From: Rhynchopus sp. YZ270_cl-10
Lineage: Eukaryota; Euglenozoa; Diplonemea; Diplonemida; Diplonemidae
DNA: 64,000 bases
NCBI GenBank assembly: GCA_964035575.1
Contig: OZ037867.1
Coordinates: 992,001-1,056,000, forward strand
Reading direction: 5' to 3'
Position numbers and translations under genes: made by a program. The notes under the pieces are model-generated. The model did no database searches, was not told the DNA's origin, and worked only from the letters and a program-made list of their open reading frames with translations. Below, in pieces: positions 41,317-52,083 of this stretch (positions within the stretch are counted from its first letter, which is position 1; each line of letters opens with the position of its first letter).

Positions 41317-42603
41317 ATGATCCCCACAGCACGAGGTCTCCGCTCTGCTGGAGAGAATTGTGTTGCTTTGTGTGGGGAGTTTTTGTTTTATGACTTTACA
41401 GAGACATCAGACGGCACTTGCATCGGGGAACTGGAGTTTCGCGAGCTCCACCATCTTCGCGCCCACCCCCGCGCCCGCGGCGAAAACATGCGGATGAACG
41501 TCACCAACAAGAACGACGTTTCCCTTCTCCAGGCAGATCTCGCAGCATTGGCCACAGCATACCCTTCACAGGACATCTTCCTCTTCGACCTCTCTACTGC
41601 CGACACCGGACGCGGCACAATAGAAGCCGTCACCTCCATTGCCCAAACCGCTCCACCCAACGTCCACATCGTCCTCTCCACCGGCTTCCATATGGGATCT
41701 GTCCACCCTCCGACACAAGCTACACCGAAGAAAACCCCGCCCCCTTCTCTCAAGGCTACGATGTTGAGTGATCTCAAGGTGACGCAGGAGGACGACCTCT
41801 CACGGTACTACTTCTCGCATTCTGGGGAGGTGGACGAAAGCCCGCCTTTGGTAGGGTGTGTGGCGTGCTCTCCGGAGAGGTGTTGTGGAGAAGATTCTCT
41901 GACATTGATTCGCGGTTGTTTAGAGGTAGCGAAAGAGGCAAATAACCCTCCAGTACACATCATTATGCCGTATGGTATTGAGGTGCAATCCATGGAGAGT
42001 TTATTGGAGTGTATTGTGCAAAATGCGGGTGGTACAGTGTGTCTACACAATGTCCTATATGGCGAGAATATTCTTGCCGTATTAAAGAGATATTCGTGGT
42101 TAAGGTGTAGTTTTGATTGGTTTGCGTGGGATGGATTAGCGTCTATGGGGAAGCATCCCTATGGTTATGAAATGCCGTCGTTAAAAGGGGTGCGGGATGT
42201 GTTGAAGGAATTTGAAGGGGTGGCGGGGCAGCTGTCGTTAGGGACGTTGCATGCGATGAAGTTGTGCTCCCCTGGGTGGGGTGGGCCGGGGCGTGGGGCT
42301 GCGATAGAAGCGGCGAAAACCTTCCTTGCAGAAGGGGCTCTCTCTGCAAGCGCCACGCCATTTGCCTGGTGGACCCCACCCCGACACCAAGAACCCACCA
42401 AAGTCTACTGGGCCTGCACCTACTGTGCCGTAAAGACAGAGGAAGCGCTCCCGGACCGTTCCTTCCGTCGTGGTGAGGCACGGTACTGTTCTGTAAAATG
42501 CCTGCGGGAAGATACACCAGAGGAGGAGGAGAAACAGAAGAAAGGTGGGCGCAGTGGCGGTGGAGGTGGTGGGTGCTCATGGGGGGTGGCGTGTCCTAGT
42601 TAA
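41317..42603 (+). CDS. Phosphotriesterase-like TIM-barrel protein with C-terminal zinc-finger-like end
   Basis: The product is 428 residues. Order and spacing resemble the PTE/PTER family: I-V-L-S-T-G-F-H-M-G (cf. GTGFY), then V-G-C-V-A-C-S-P-E (cf. IGEIGCSW), V-H-I-I-M-P-Y-G (cf. PVIIHPG), V-C-L-H-N-V-L, F-D-W-F-A, K-G-V-R-D-V-L-K-E-F and L-G-T-L-H-A-M-K-L (cf. LSHDIxxK), then G-W-G-G-P-G-R-G. Most His/Asp metal ligands of the family are replaced, so hydrolase activity is doubtful. Residues 360-395 hold C367-x2-C370...C391-x3-C395, a MYND-like half site, and the end is acidic and Gly-rich. The first 1.2 kb changes from C-rich to T/G-rich third positions near 41,900. The family call is from pattern memory and is moderate. 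Confidence 0.5.
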   Translation: MIPTARGLRSAGENCVALCGEFLFYDFTETSDGTCIGELEFRELHHLRAHPRARGENMRMNVTNKNDVSLLQADLAALATAYPSQDIFLFDLSTADTGRGTIEAVTSIAQTAPPNVHIVLSTGFHMGSVHPPTQATPKKTPPPSLKATMLSDLKVTQEDDLSRYYFSHSGEVDESPPLVGCVACSPERCCGEDSLTLIRGCLEVAKEANNPPVHIIMPYGIEVQSMESLLECIVQNAGGTVCLHNVLYGENILAVLKRYSWLRCSFDWFAWDGLASMGKHPYGYEMPSLKGVRDVLKEFEGVAGQLSLGTLHAMKLCSPGWGGPGRGAAIEAAKTFLAEGALSASATPFAWWTPPRHQEPTKVYWACTYCAVKTEEALPDRSFRRGEARYCSVKCLREDTPEEEEKQKKGGRSGGGGGGCSWGVACPS

Positions 42604-42935
42604 AAGGGCGGAGAAATGAGGAGGAAGAGGAGGAGGAGGAGGAGGAGGAGGGAGGGAAAGAACGTACACTAACAAAACTGTTTCCAATAAGGAAATATGC
42701 CTTTTTTTGAAAATTATAGAGATTTGACGCTTTTCTGTAGATTTTTTTTTTTAATCGTTCCCTCCTCCACCCAACAATACTGTCGACACAGAGCTACACA
42801 TCTACACACCTTCCCTTGCTCTCTTTTCCGCCCCTGCCTGGATACGATGTGATTTTGCATAGAACACACAAAATACAACGCATTCCCATCCCACCCCTCA
42901 ACTCGCCACCTACGTAAAGTGTTTGACGCTTCTAG
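42604..42935. other. Short intergenic region with (GGA)n run
   Basis: A GGA-type run at about 42619-42654 and an A/T-rich remainder. Nothing else is seen. Confidence 0.6.
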
Positions 42936-45900
42936 ATGTCGCAAGCTGGGCTCGCGAGGAAGCGGACAGGGAGTAATGGTGATTCCTCGGGTACGTCTGA
43001 GCCCGTGGAGGAGCTGCTGACGTTGCAGCAGTTAAAGCTGCTGAAGGCGCAGTTCGACGAGCACCATGGTGAGCTGACACGCGAGCAGTTCGTGGCAGGC
43101 GTGCAGCAGATCCTCATCCAGGTCCCGCCACAGGAGCTGAGCAGCTGGTTCACACGCATCGACGCCACCAACGAAAAGCGCATCACCTGGGACTCGCTCT
43201 CAGCATACCTCGCACACCGCTCGCACTCCAAGGTGGTTCTTGAGGACTCACGATTTGAGTATCAAAAACAGACGGAGTACTCACGCAACACAGAGGACAG
43301 ACATAGAGACATGATCACATGCACCTTGGTCCACCCCTCAACTGGTATGCATTTTTCTCCGAGAAACCCTCACTTTACACACCTCACCACCACCCACAGG
43401 CAAAGTATACACCTGCGGCCGCGACGGCATCGTCAAGCAATGGCACCCCACCCTCCTTACCCACGAGAAGATCCTCCACAACACCGGCACCTGGATCACC
43501 TCTGCTGGCTTCTTCCGCGGGGGGAGCAGGCTGCTGATATCGAGCGTGGACCGGCAGCTGCATCTTTTTGAAATTGGCACGGGCAACCTTGTATGCACCT
43601 ATGCAGGCCGGAAGTACACCTCCGACAGGCGCGAAGTCTTGCAACGACGGCATCTCAACGATGTCTCAAAATTCGGCATCAAGGTTGACTTCTCTCGGCA
43701 GCCACAGACCTGCGTGGGAGAGGACACCAGCGTCGATGAGTTTGCACTGTCCATGCGCAAGACCATGGCTGTACACGACAGAGACCCCTTTGAGGTGGCC
43801 GTCACACCGCTATACGACCTGGTCTCCACGCCAATGAGCCAATGCTGCCTCGAAACCGGAAACAAAGAGTTTTCCGCGTTAGGCCTGTCAGATGGGACGC
43901 TCCAGATTTTCCCCTTAGAGCCAGGAGAAGACGGCTGCTGCCGTTCAAAATGTCGCTTCAACCTTCACTCTGCCACCATCTCCCAGCTCCGCTACTCCTC
44001 CTATTTGACAGGCCTTATCAGCAGTTCTTGGGATGGATCTTTGAAGATTTTCAATCTTCATAAAGAAACGGTTTCACAACACTTCGCTGGCGGGCAAGCC
44101 TCTGGGGCTGAGGCAGGGAAAACACCACACACCGTGACCGACAAAGCAGGACATCAGAAAGCCGTCTTTGCGTTTGATTGGTCAGAAGAACTGCAGATTC
44201 TTGCGTCATGCGGGTCGGAGCGGCGGGTATACATATGGAACCCCTTTTTGAGTCAACCGGTGTTTCGTATAGATGGACATCAGCAGCCTCTTGTAGGTGT
44301 CTCATTGAATTATCAGCTGAATCAAATGATCACGCTTAGTCAGGATAAGGTGATGAAGGTGTGGGATGTACGCACCTTCCGTTGTATCCAAACCCTTTCC
44401 GACCCCGTAGGGTACCATCCCGAGAACTATCTGAGCTCGCTGTGCTTTGATGAGAAGCGGTCGAGGATTGTTGCGGCGTCAACGTTTCCGGTGGCGTTTC
44501 CGTTGTCGCGTATTTCGTCAAGCTTTCCTGCGAACTATAAAGGCCATCAATCCCCGGTCGTAGCTTTGGTTCGAGACGCGAATGTTATGGGGCAGAACAT
44601 CCTAACCGTAGACCGTGCTCAGGTTATTGCGTGGAGGTTTGGAAGTGGGGAAAAATCTTTTCAGTATAGATTAGCGAAACAGCTTCCTGTTAACCAAGCC
44701 TATCTTGGACAGTATGTCAGCCGCGCGGTCATCGATGGTCGCGGGCCGCGTCTCATTACTTTGACCGAATTAGGGAATGTTATTGTCTGGAACCTACGGA
44801 ACTGCCAGGTTTCCTCTGTCGGGGTCAGCCCGGTTCCTGGAGAAGGTACCGCGCTTTTACAGTGCAGAAGAAAAGACCTTTGGTTTGTTGTAGTAGCTTT
44901 GGGGTGCCATTTGCTTATCTTCGAGGACTCATTGAGCACACATTTAATGCGCATCACATCGCGATTCTCTACACAGCAATATTATGATCGGGCGGACACA
45001 TCTGAACCACCTAATATATGTTCTATAGCGTTATCTGGATCTGCGCTTCTTGCGTTGGGAATGGATAATGGTGATATAATGTTGTACAACCCAGATCTCG
45101 GGAGGTGTACCATACTGTCTGTTCTCCCCGCAGGGATTGCGGTTGAAGCGATGCAACCACTCTCGGCTGCGTCAAACTGCGTGGTATGTGGTCAATCTGA
45201 CACCAGAGTCTCTGTGGTCAGCTGTATGACCCGCACCGTCGTCGCCACCTTCAACGCAGCAACCGAAGGCGGGGATGTCTCCCTCTGTGCCATGGCGTTA
45301 AGTACATCCAAACGAGAGGTGCTAATTGGCGACTCTCTCGGCAGGGTTCACATCTGGCAGCATGGGGAAGGGGGTGGTGTGCCCAACCATATCACAACCT
45401 TTCAGGCGCACTCTGAAGTGGTATCCTCTCTGTTGGTTATTGCTGGAGAAGACGATGAGTTTAACATAGTAACCGGCTCTGTGGATTGTCAGGTAAAGAT
45501 ATTTAATGTGGGTGGAATACATATTGGGACGTTTGGTGCGTCGGAGGCGTGGGATGTGGCAGATTCGGACAAATGGTCGAAGCTGAAGGTCGCACCTAGT
45601 ACAAAGGCGGCGGAGATCACACCGTCGTCTGCGTCGTTCTTCTCTGCGTTGGTTTCCTCGCATGCTGTGGGTGATGTAACGCAGTCTCCCACAGATGAAC
45701 CGGCTGAAGCAGATTCCGACCAAACCCCACACCCTCCAGTACGTTTCGTCGCCCCAGCGCCTCCACGGAGAAAGCGGTTCGGGGCGCTTCCTTTCGATCC
45801 AGGTGTCTCTCCGTCGCGCCATATCCACCAGAGGGATGGTATCATGAACACCCCGCTTCTAAAGAGAACCAGAATCCGCGCGGTGAGTGCGGTGGCTGCA

Positions 45901-46386
45901 AGCCTGGTGGCGGTGTTGAGTGCGGCGGTGGACTGTGTGTGGGCGGTCTCAGTGCGGCCAGCGTTTCTCACGGAGGTTCCTGGGGAGGTAGTGAAGGAGG
46001 CTGCCAAGGTGCCTTCTGGGATAGATGGGCAGGAAATGCGGAGGAGGGTCGAACAACGTCTTGCAAGGCATGGTGTGGCGGTGACTGCACGCGATGATAC
46101 ACGAGAGTGGAAGGAGAACGGTGCGGAGGTGCTCAGGCAGATGCGGCGACGTCGTGCAAACCAAGAAGAAGGTGTCAACCAATGGAACCGGTTCTCCGCA
46201 GCTCTAAAGTCCTCTGTAGCACCAATAAGCAAGCCTAAGGCACCACAGCCTCCGCCAAACTGGAAGCCCTCAAACTGCCACCTCTGCCAAACCGACCGTG
46301 CCAAGCACGGTGCAGCAAAGACAAAGCAGGCTGCAGACACGAATCAGGCCCTGAGTTTGCTTCCGGAAGGCGTTCCAATGCTGTAG
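42936..46386 (+). CDS. EF-hand/WD40 protein, CFAP337/WDR49-like, two exons
   Basis: Exon 1 is 42936-43344, the intron 43345-43399 (55 bp, GTATGC to CACAG) and exon 2 43400-46386, giving 1131 residues. The N-terminal about 100 residues have an EF-hand-pair layout (L-K-A-Q-F-D-E-H-H-G-E-L-T-R-E-Q-F and F-T-R-I-D-A-T-N-E-K-R-I-T-W-D-S-L), though loop acidic residues are incomplete. From about 130 on come WD blades, for example V-Y-T-C-G-R-D-G-I-V-K-Q-W, L-I-S-S-S-W-D-G-S-L-K-I-F, A-S-C-G-S-E-R-R-V-Y-I-W-N and M-I-T-L-S-Q-D-K-V-M-K-V-W-D, at least 12 in all, then a basic C-terminal region. EF-hand plus two WD propellers is the plan of WDR49/WDR64/CFAP337 ciliary proteins, which suits a flagellate. 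Confidence 0.8.
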
Positions 46387-47187
46387 AGAGCTGTTGTCAT
46401 GGTGGATGGAGTGTTTAAGGGGTAGGGGTTCGATAACCATAAACAGTGTCGGAAGTGGTGTCCCCTGAGGTGTTGGTACAAAGTGAATTTCTTGTTTCAA
46501 GGTGGCGTGGAAGGATTGAGTCATTTTTGCCAAGTTTTCCTTTTATAAGGTGAACTAAACATGGGACTCTGATAAATCGTTCATTTTTTATAGGGATCTG
46601 TTTGCCTGCGTCTCGAGTGGTTGTAGAATGGTTGTACTTACACCGTCCATTTTTTCCATATGTAAACCACGAAATGGATGTAGGCCTGTATGGTTGGGTG
46701 TCCACCCCTGTACAGCCAGTCATGTACCCAGGTACACTGTTCGCGAGAGGGCTTTGTATTTCAAGTCAACTTTTATTTTCTTCAAGGTGACTAATTTTAG
46801 GATTTTATGCACGAGGCTTAGGATCATCTTCTAAGCTTATCTCTTTTTATTCCTATGTGCTGCGTCCGCCAGTGCACCGTGAGGCGTTTGCACTTTCAAC
46901 TTCTCTTTTTAACGGCCAACATATCAAAGTCTGCCGAGGTATTTGCATTTCCCTTTTTTAACATTTTTTTAAAGCGCGATTTTTCTGTGCATTATGATAA
47001 TGCCCCCGAACAGGGTTACCACTCCCCCACCCCCCACCTCCCCAAATAGTTGCGGGTTTTTCGCACATTTACACAAAACAAAACAACCCCCTCTCACTCT
47101 CACCACCCCTATTTGTTAAAATCCATCTCGAGCCTATCAACCCCACCTTTTCACCCCGTAGACAAACACACTATCTTAAAAAACAAA
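46387..47187. other. Intergenic region carrying a composite A-B-C repeat
   Basis: After about 300 bp of unassigned sequence comes the composite repeat at 46691-46915, then an A/C-rich leader before purM. No gene is seen. Confidence 0.6.
46691..46915 (+). repeat. Composite dispersed element: family A + B + C modules in order
   Basis: Module A is 46691-46770 (GGTACACTGTTCGCGAGAGG...TTTCAAGTCAAC). Module B is 46782-46838 (CAAGGTGACTAA...GGCTTAGGATCATCTTCTAAGC). Module C is about 46855-46915 (GTGCTGCGTCCGCCAGTGCACCGTGAGGCGTTTGCACTTTCAACTTCTC). Elsewhere the modules occur singly or in pairs, so this may be close to the full element of about 225 bp. Confidence 0.65.
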
Positions 47188-48567
47188 ATGAGCCAGGAAC
47201 GGTACGCAGCACGTGGAGTCAGTGCAAGCAAGGAGGACGTGCACGCAGCGATTGCTAACGTCGACAAGGGGCTCTACCCGAGCGCCTTCTGCAAGGTCGT
47301 GCCCGATGTGCTGAGCGGCGACGAATCGATGTGTGTGCTGATGCATGCTGACGGTGCGGGCACCAAAACAAGCTTGGCATACATGTACTGGAAGGAGACT
47401 GGGGACTTGAGTGTGTGGCGCGGCATTGCGCAGGACAGCATCATCATGAACGTGGACGACATTATTTGCGCTGGGGCCACCGACAACATCCTCCTCTCCT
47501 CGACCATCGGACGCAACAAGGGCCTCATCCCCCGCGACGTCCTGAAGGCGCTGATCGACGGTGCCGAGAGCGTCATGCAGCAGCTGCGCGACTTTGGCAT
47601 CTCCATCTACTCCACAGGAGGCGAAACCGCTGACGTCGGCGACCTTGTCCGCACCGTCGTCGTCGACAACACCGTCACCGTGAGAATGCCCCGCGAGCTT
47701 GTCCTCAAGAACGACGGCGTGAAGGCGGGCGACGTCATCGTAGGCTTCTGCTCCTACGGCCAGGCGACATACGAAACAGAATACAACGGCGGAATGGGCT
47801 CCAACGGGCTCACCTCCGCACGCCACGACGTCTTCGGCAAGGAGCTGGCAGAGAAATACCCAGAGTCCTTCGACCCACGTCTTCCCAAGGAGGTTGTCTA
47901 CACAGGGACCAAGAAGCTGACGGACCCTGTCCCCGAGATTGAGGGCATGACGATGGGTAAGCTTGTTCTCTCCCCAACCAGAACGTATGCGCCGGTGATG
48001 AAGGCAATCTTCGACGCGGATCTGCGTAAGGATGTGCACGCAGCGATCCACTGCTCTGGTGGTGCGCAGACCAAGGTGCTGCACTTCGTGAAGGGTGTCC
48101 ACATTGTGAAGGACAACATGTTCGCTATCCCGCCCCTCTTCCACCACATCCAGGCAGAGTCGAAGACAGAGTGGAAGGAGATGTACAAGGTGTTCAACAT
48201 GGGACACAGAATGGAGATCTACACCGACCAGGCCTCCGCGGATAAGATGATCGAGATTTCGAAGACGTTCAACATTGACGCAAAGGTATGCTTCGTTGAC
48301 AAACCTTTTTCTCCGAAATTCTGAAATTTTTTTTGACTCTCATAAAATGAAATGTAGGACCCCGTGGTTGGGTCCACCCAGTACACCTATACCCCAAGGT
48401 ACACCGTTCACGAGAGGGGTTTTTGTATTTCAAGTTAATTTTTCTATGCTTCAAAAATTATCAAAAAAAAACAACACAAAACCCAGATCGTCGGAAGGGT
48501 TGAAGCCGGAGAGACGAAGCTCACCATCAAAACCGAGAAGGGGACCTTCGAATATGACCAGGCATAA
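47188..48567 (+). CDS. purM: Phosphoribosylformylglycinamidine cyclo-ligase (AIR synthetase), Bacteroidetes type
   Basis: The enzyme closes formylglycinamidine ribonucleotide to aminoimidazole ribonucleotide with ATP, the fifth step of purine synthesis. Exons are 47188-48285 and 48487-48567, giving 392 residues. The sequence follows, from memory, the long single-domain PurM of Bacteroides-like bacteria nearly word for word: R-G-V-S-A-S-K-E-D-V-H, M-H-A-D-G-A-G-T-K, A-Y-M-Y-W-K-E-T-G-D, S-T-G-G-E-T-A-D-V-G-D, N-G-G-M-G-S-N-G-L-T-S-A-R-H-D-V-F-G-K, S-P-T-R-T-Y-A-P, H-C-S-G-G-A-Q-T-K-V-L-H and V-F-N-M-G-H-R-M-E. The last exon restores the normal end I-V-G-R-V-E-A-G. Most eukaryotes have PurM fused to GARS/GART. 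The 201-bp intron contains a family A repeat. Confidence 0.93.
48286..48486 (+). other. purM intron with family A repeat inside
   Basis: Donor GTATGC, acceptor AACCCAG. Positions 48365-48440 are a family A copy (TGGTTGGGTCC...GGTACACCGTTCACGAGAGG...TATTTCAAGTTAA). The unspliced frame ends soon after 48285. Confidence 0.8.
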
Positions 48568-49218
48568 GAGCAGAGAGGGGGGGGTTTTTTTTTGCGCCAT
48601 CAGCTTTAGCGCTTTTTAAATGCCTTCTGCGAGGCGGTCCATCTTATCAACATTTCTCTGTCCCAAGATGTGTATGTGTTGTGTTCCGATGCACATTCAT
48701 CTTGCTTCAAGTTCTTTTTTTCCCTTAAAGAGGTAACTGTGTCTTCTATGCACGTTGTCTCTAGGTTTTTTTCTTCTTTGTGGTCTTGTTATTATTTGTT
48801 TGTGTGAGTAGACATGGTCAGATATCATGGTGTGGGGGGGATGTGGAGGGGGGGTGTTTTTCTTCTTCTCCTATGCATATCAAGTTATTGAATGCAGATG
48901 TTGAAATACTTTTCTTTTGAAGAGTGTGTGAAAATACCTCAAAAAAAAAAAAAAAACCTGCACTAACCCCTCCAACGGATTATCAAAAAAGAGAAAGAAA
49001 AAAAAAACGGGAAAAAAAATACTGAAAGAAAAGCCTCATAGAACCAAGCCAAATCACTTTTTCCGTGTTGTGAAGGATTGTGTGTGGAATTTTCAGTGGG
49101 GGGGAAAAGGGAGGGAGGGGATTTTTTTTCTTTTTTTTTTTTCTTTTTTTGATCTCAGTCAAGATTCGATTCTCTAAAAAAAAGCAACTCATTTTTTTCA
49201 TTAAATGACATCACACTA

Positions 49219-49325
49219 CTGGGTGATGTGTGAACGGGGAGAGATTTTTTCACTAACTCTCAGTAAGCTCTCACAAGCTCTCACAGCCTGTTACGTGTCT
49301 CACGGAGACGATCATAGATCACCCA
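49219..49325. mobile_element. Possible small inverted-repeat element
   Basis: TGGGTGATGTGTGA at the left is mirrored by TCATAGATCACCCA at the right (12 of 14 matching). A related left end (TGGGTGATCTATGAACGGGGAG) recurs at about 49686. Confidence 0.4.
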
Positions 49326-49336
49326 AGACTACTCAT

Positions 49337-49951
49337 CAGAGTCCTAGCTTGCCTGGGTCAGTGGGTCAAGCTGACCCAAGTGCCTGGGTCGCGACCCACA
49401 AAAAAAAAAAAAAAAGGGAATTAATTAATTTGGAAATTGGGAAATTCTGATTTTTTCCCCTCTTTGGGGGGCCCACCACCTTTTCTGGGGTAAGAAAAAA
49501 AAATATCGACAAAAAAATCCGGCACCGTCCAGGGCTGGACCCAATTTTTATTGCCTGCGGCGCCATTTTTCCTTTTTTGCTCCGCAAAAAAGGGTTCGTA
49601 GAGTGACTCTGTGGTGTAAAAAGCTACATTTTTACACCGTACCCTAATTTTTTTCGCCTGCGGCGCCATTTTATATATTTTGTGTTGGGTGATCTATGAA
49701 CGGGGAGTGATTTTTATGGTTATAGTAGCGTTCCACTTAACGTTGTGAGCAACACTAGTCGTAGTGGCCAAAATTTGTATCAGTCAAAAACTTGTCCATT
49801 TTTCTGAAATGACCCCACCACAGTGAGGGTAGAGCTCGGAAAACCCAAAAAAGCCAAGACAAGCCCCCCAAGGCCCAAAACCTCTGCTGACCCAAAAAAA
49901 AAATTCTGACCCAGATTTGGCATTTTTTTCCAAAACCAAGCTAGGACCCTG
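49337..49951. mobile_element. Non-autonomous hAT-type DNA transposon (MITE), 615 bp
   Basis: The 15-bp ends CAGAGTCCTAGCTTG (left) and CAAGCTAGGACCCTG (right) are inverted repeats with one mismatch. Both are followed inwards by CTGGGTCAG. Directly outside each end is the same 8-bp CTACTCAT (49329-49336, 49952-49959), a target-site duplication. An 8-bp duplication with CAG(A/G)G termini is the hAT hallmark. There is no transposase ORF inside. Internal hairpins include TGGGTCGCGACCCA at 49385 and GGTGTAAAAA...TTTTTACACC at about 49614. The right end is 35 bp before the ATG at 49995. Confidence 0.8.
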
Positions 49952-49994
49952 CTACTCATAGACCCAGGAAAAAAAAATACACAAACCGAAAAAA

Positions 49995-51330
49995 ATGGGC
50001 AAAAAACGTACTAAGGATGGCAAGCTGAAGGAGAACCCGGTATTCCAGGAACAGGAGGACCCTGAGCCTACTGAGACACAACAACCTGCAGACCAGCAAA
50101 CCTCTGAGCCATCCACCTCTGATGCAGCACTCCGGCCTGTCAAGAAGGCGAAGGGTAAGAAGCTGCAGAGACGTGGAGGTGGTGAGGAAACACCAAAAGA
50201 AGCCACACCTGCCGCACCAGAACCGGCAGCACCGGAGGAGGAGGTGGAGGTGAGTGAAAACCTGAACCGAAGTGTTTGGTTTGAGGTGGCGGAGGAGGAG
50301 GGGGAGATCGACGTGGAGGAGCTGCGCAAGGTCATGAAGACCGTTGGGGAGGTGGAGGAGCTGAAGGTGTTGAAGCCGCATCTGGTGCAGTGCACCTTTA
50401 CGATGATGGGGGCGATCCGGCAGGTTCTGCTGCTGCACAACAAGCAGGCGGGGCAGCTTCCTAGGCTGGCCTCCAACGTTACCGACGCACGTACACGGAA
50501 GTGTGTTGTCGCGAACCTCGACGCAAGAGTGAAGATCGACTACCCCCTCCCGGCACACCTCCGCATCCACATCAGCTCGCTCCCCTCGAAGTGTGACAAC
50601 GCAGAGCTCCGTCGCTGCCTCAGCCACTACGGCAAGGTGGCGTACATCTTCCGCAATCCGCACAAACACTACGGCTTCGCAGCCTTCACAAAGAAGAGCT
50701 CTGTGGACAACGCTGTCTCGGCGGAGGCCACGATAATAAGAGGCACAATGATCTCGGTGAAGCGGTACCAGCAGCAGGCGTATGACCACTTCCTCCTCCT
50801 CCACCTCCCCCTAACCTACCTACCCTTTTTAAACTTTCTCATTGAAGTTATACAAAATTTCTCATTAAAGCGTGATCAACGTTGTTTTCGTTTAAGCTGG
50901 ATGCAAATTTTATAAAATATGAAAGCAACACCATAAAAAAAAGGATCAAATACTAAAATGACATCTTCACAGTGGCGATATGCGGAACTGGCAGAAGGTC
51001 CAGCTGGACGGCGCGATACAGTACATGAACTCACTGATCCCGTTCAACCCGTACGTGCTTGAGTCGCCTTCGAGCCAGCCAATCAAGATTCTTAAGGATG
51101 TTGAGCAGGAGAAGAAGGCTTCGAAGAAGCGCAAGAGGGACGCTGTCGAGCCTGAGGAGGAGAAGGTCGGCGTCGTGCCCAAGGTGAAGAAGCAGACAAC
51201 AGAGGAGACGCAAGCTCAGAACACAAAGGCCACTCCTGCGGCTGTAGCCGAAACCGGCGAATCACCAAAGAAAAAACAAAAGACCGGAAAGCAGTCCAAA
51301 AAGCAAAAGAGGGAGAACGTCAAGAAATAA
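49995..51330 (+). CDS. RNA-binding protein with two RRM-like domains, nucleolar type (RBM34/Nop12-like)
   Basis: Exons are 49995-50779 and 50973-51330 (intron 193 bp, GTATGA to TTCACAG), giving 380 residues. The basic and acidic N-terminal 90 residues are low complexity. About 92-150 is a degenerate RRM (V-W-F-E-V...L-R-K-V-M-K-T-V-G-E-V-E-E-L-K-V-L). About 185-258 is a clearer RRM (L-R-I-H-I-S-S-L-P as RNP2-like, H-Y-G-F-A-A-F as RNP1-like). The C-terminus is K/E-rich with K-K-R-K-R type nuclear signals. The link A-N-L-D-A-R-V-K-I-D-Y-P-L between RRMs resembles Nop12/RBM34, which act in large-subunit rRNA processing; this assignment is tentative. A hAT MITE lies just upstream. Confidence 0.7.
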
Positions 51331-51459
51331 AAAAGCGGTGTCTTTACGGGGGGGATAAAAATCCCATTGGGGTGTGTGGGGGTAGGAAAAACAAAAGAAA
51401 AAAACCACAATGTGAAAAATGTGTGCCTGTGGCTACATATTTTATGTGTTTTTTTTTCC

Positions 51460-51522
51460 AGCCGGTCATGTACCGCCGGTAAGGTACACTGTCACGAGAG
51501 GGCTTTGTATTTCAAGTCAACT
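51460..51522 (+). repeat. Family A repeat
   Basis: GGTCATGTACCGCCGG, then GGTACACTGTCACGAGAGGG and CTTTGTATTTCAAGTCAAC. Confidence 0.7.
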
Positions 51523-51841
51523 TTTCCTTCTCTTCGAAGGATGTGTGTCATGGTGCTGTTGGCAGCTAAGGTGTCTATTTTTATTTTATTTTTATTTTTC
51601 AGTCAAATCAAAAGGGTTTTCCGTAGATCGGTGAACGTCGTCAAAAGTATCAGGAAATATAAAGGGAAAAAAAGGTCAGTTGTGGGGGAATAGTCGGTAG
51701 GAGTACATAATCTTCTCAGAACAAGGCAAACGCGCTACACTATACTATGAAAAAAAATGAAGGGGTTTGCGTCTCAACGTTTTGCAATAGTTTTTTTCTG
51801 TGTTGAATATCAGATGTGAACCACGAAGGGTGTAGGACTGC

Positions 51842-51920
51842 ATGGTTGGGGACCACGGTACGCCCCCGTACCCAAGGTACACAGTGTGGTGAGAGGGCTG
51901 TTGTATTTCAAGTTGACTTA
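51842..51920 (+). repeat. Family A repeat
   Basis: ATGGTTGGGGACC...CCCAAGGTACACAGTG, then GAGAGGGCTGTTGTATTTCAAGTTGAC. Confidence 0.7.
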
Positions 51921-52083
51921 TTTCTGAATTGCATGCCGTGTTTCTGCTTGCTAGTCTCTCTGGTGGGGCACCGTGTTTGTAGTTGTCATCCATGTGGTGC
52001 GTAGTTGGCGAAAGGTTTTCTCAACATACTTTCATTCACACATCGCAGCCACCCACACACACACCTCCTTTAACTTTATCAAA

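Larger units (their letters stand above)
48568..49994. other. Intergenic region with small inverted-repeat elements
   Basis: No gene is seen. It has T/A-rich tracts, a possible 107-bp inverted-repeat element at 49219-49325, and the hAT-like MITE at 49337-49951. Confidence 0.6.
51331..52083. other. Intergenic region with two family A repeats
   Basis: Family A copies are at 51460-51522 and 51842-51920. No gene is seen. Confidence 0.6.
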
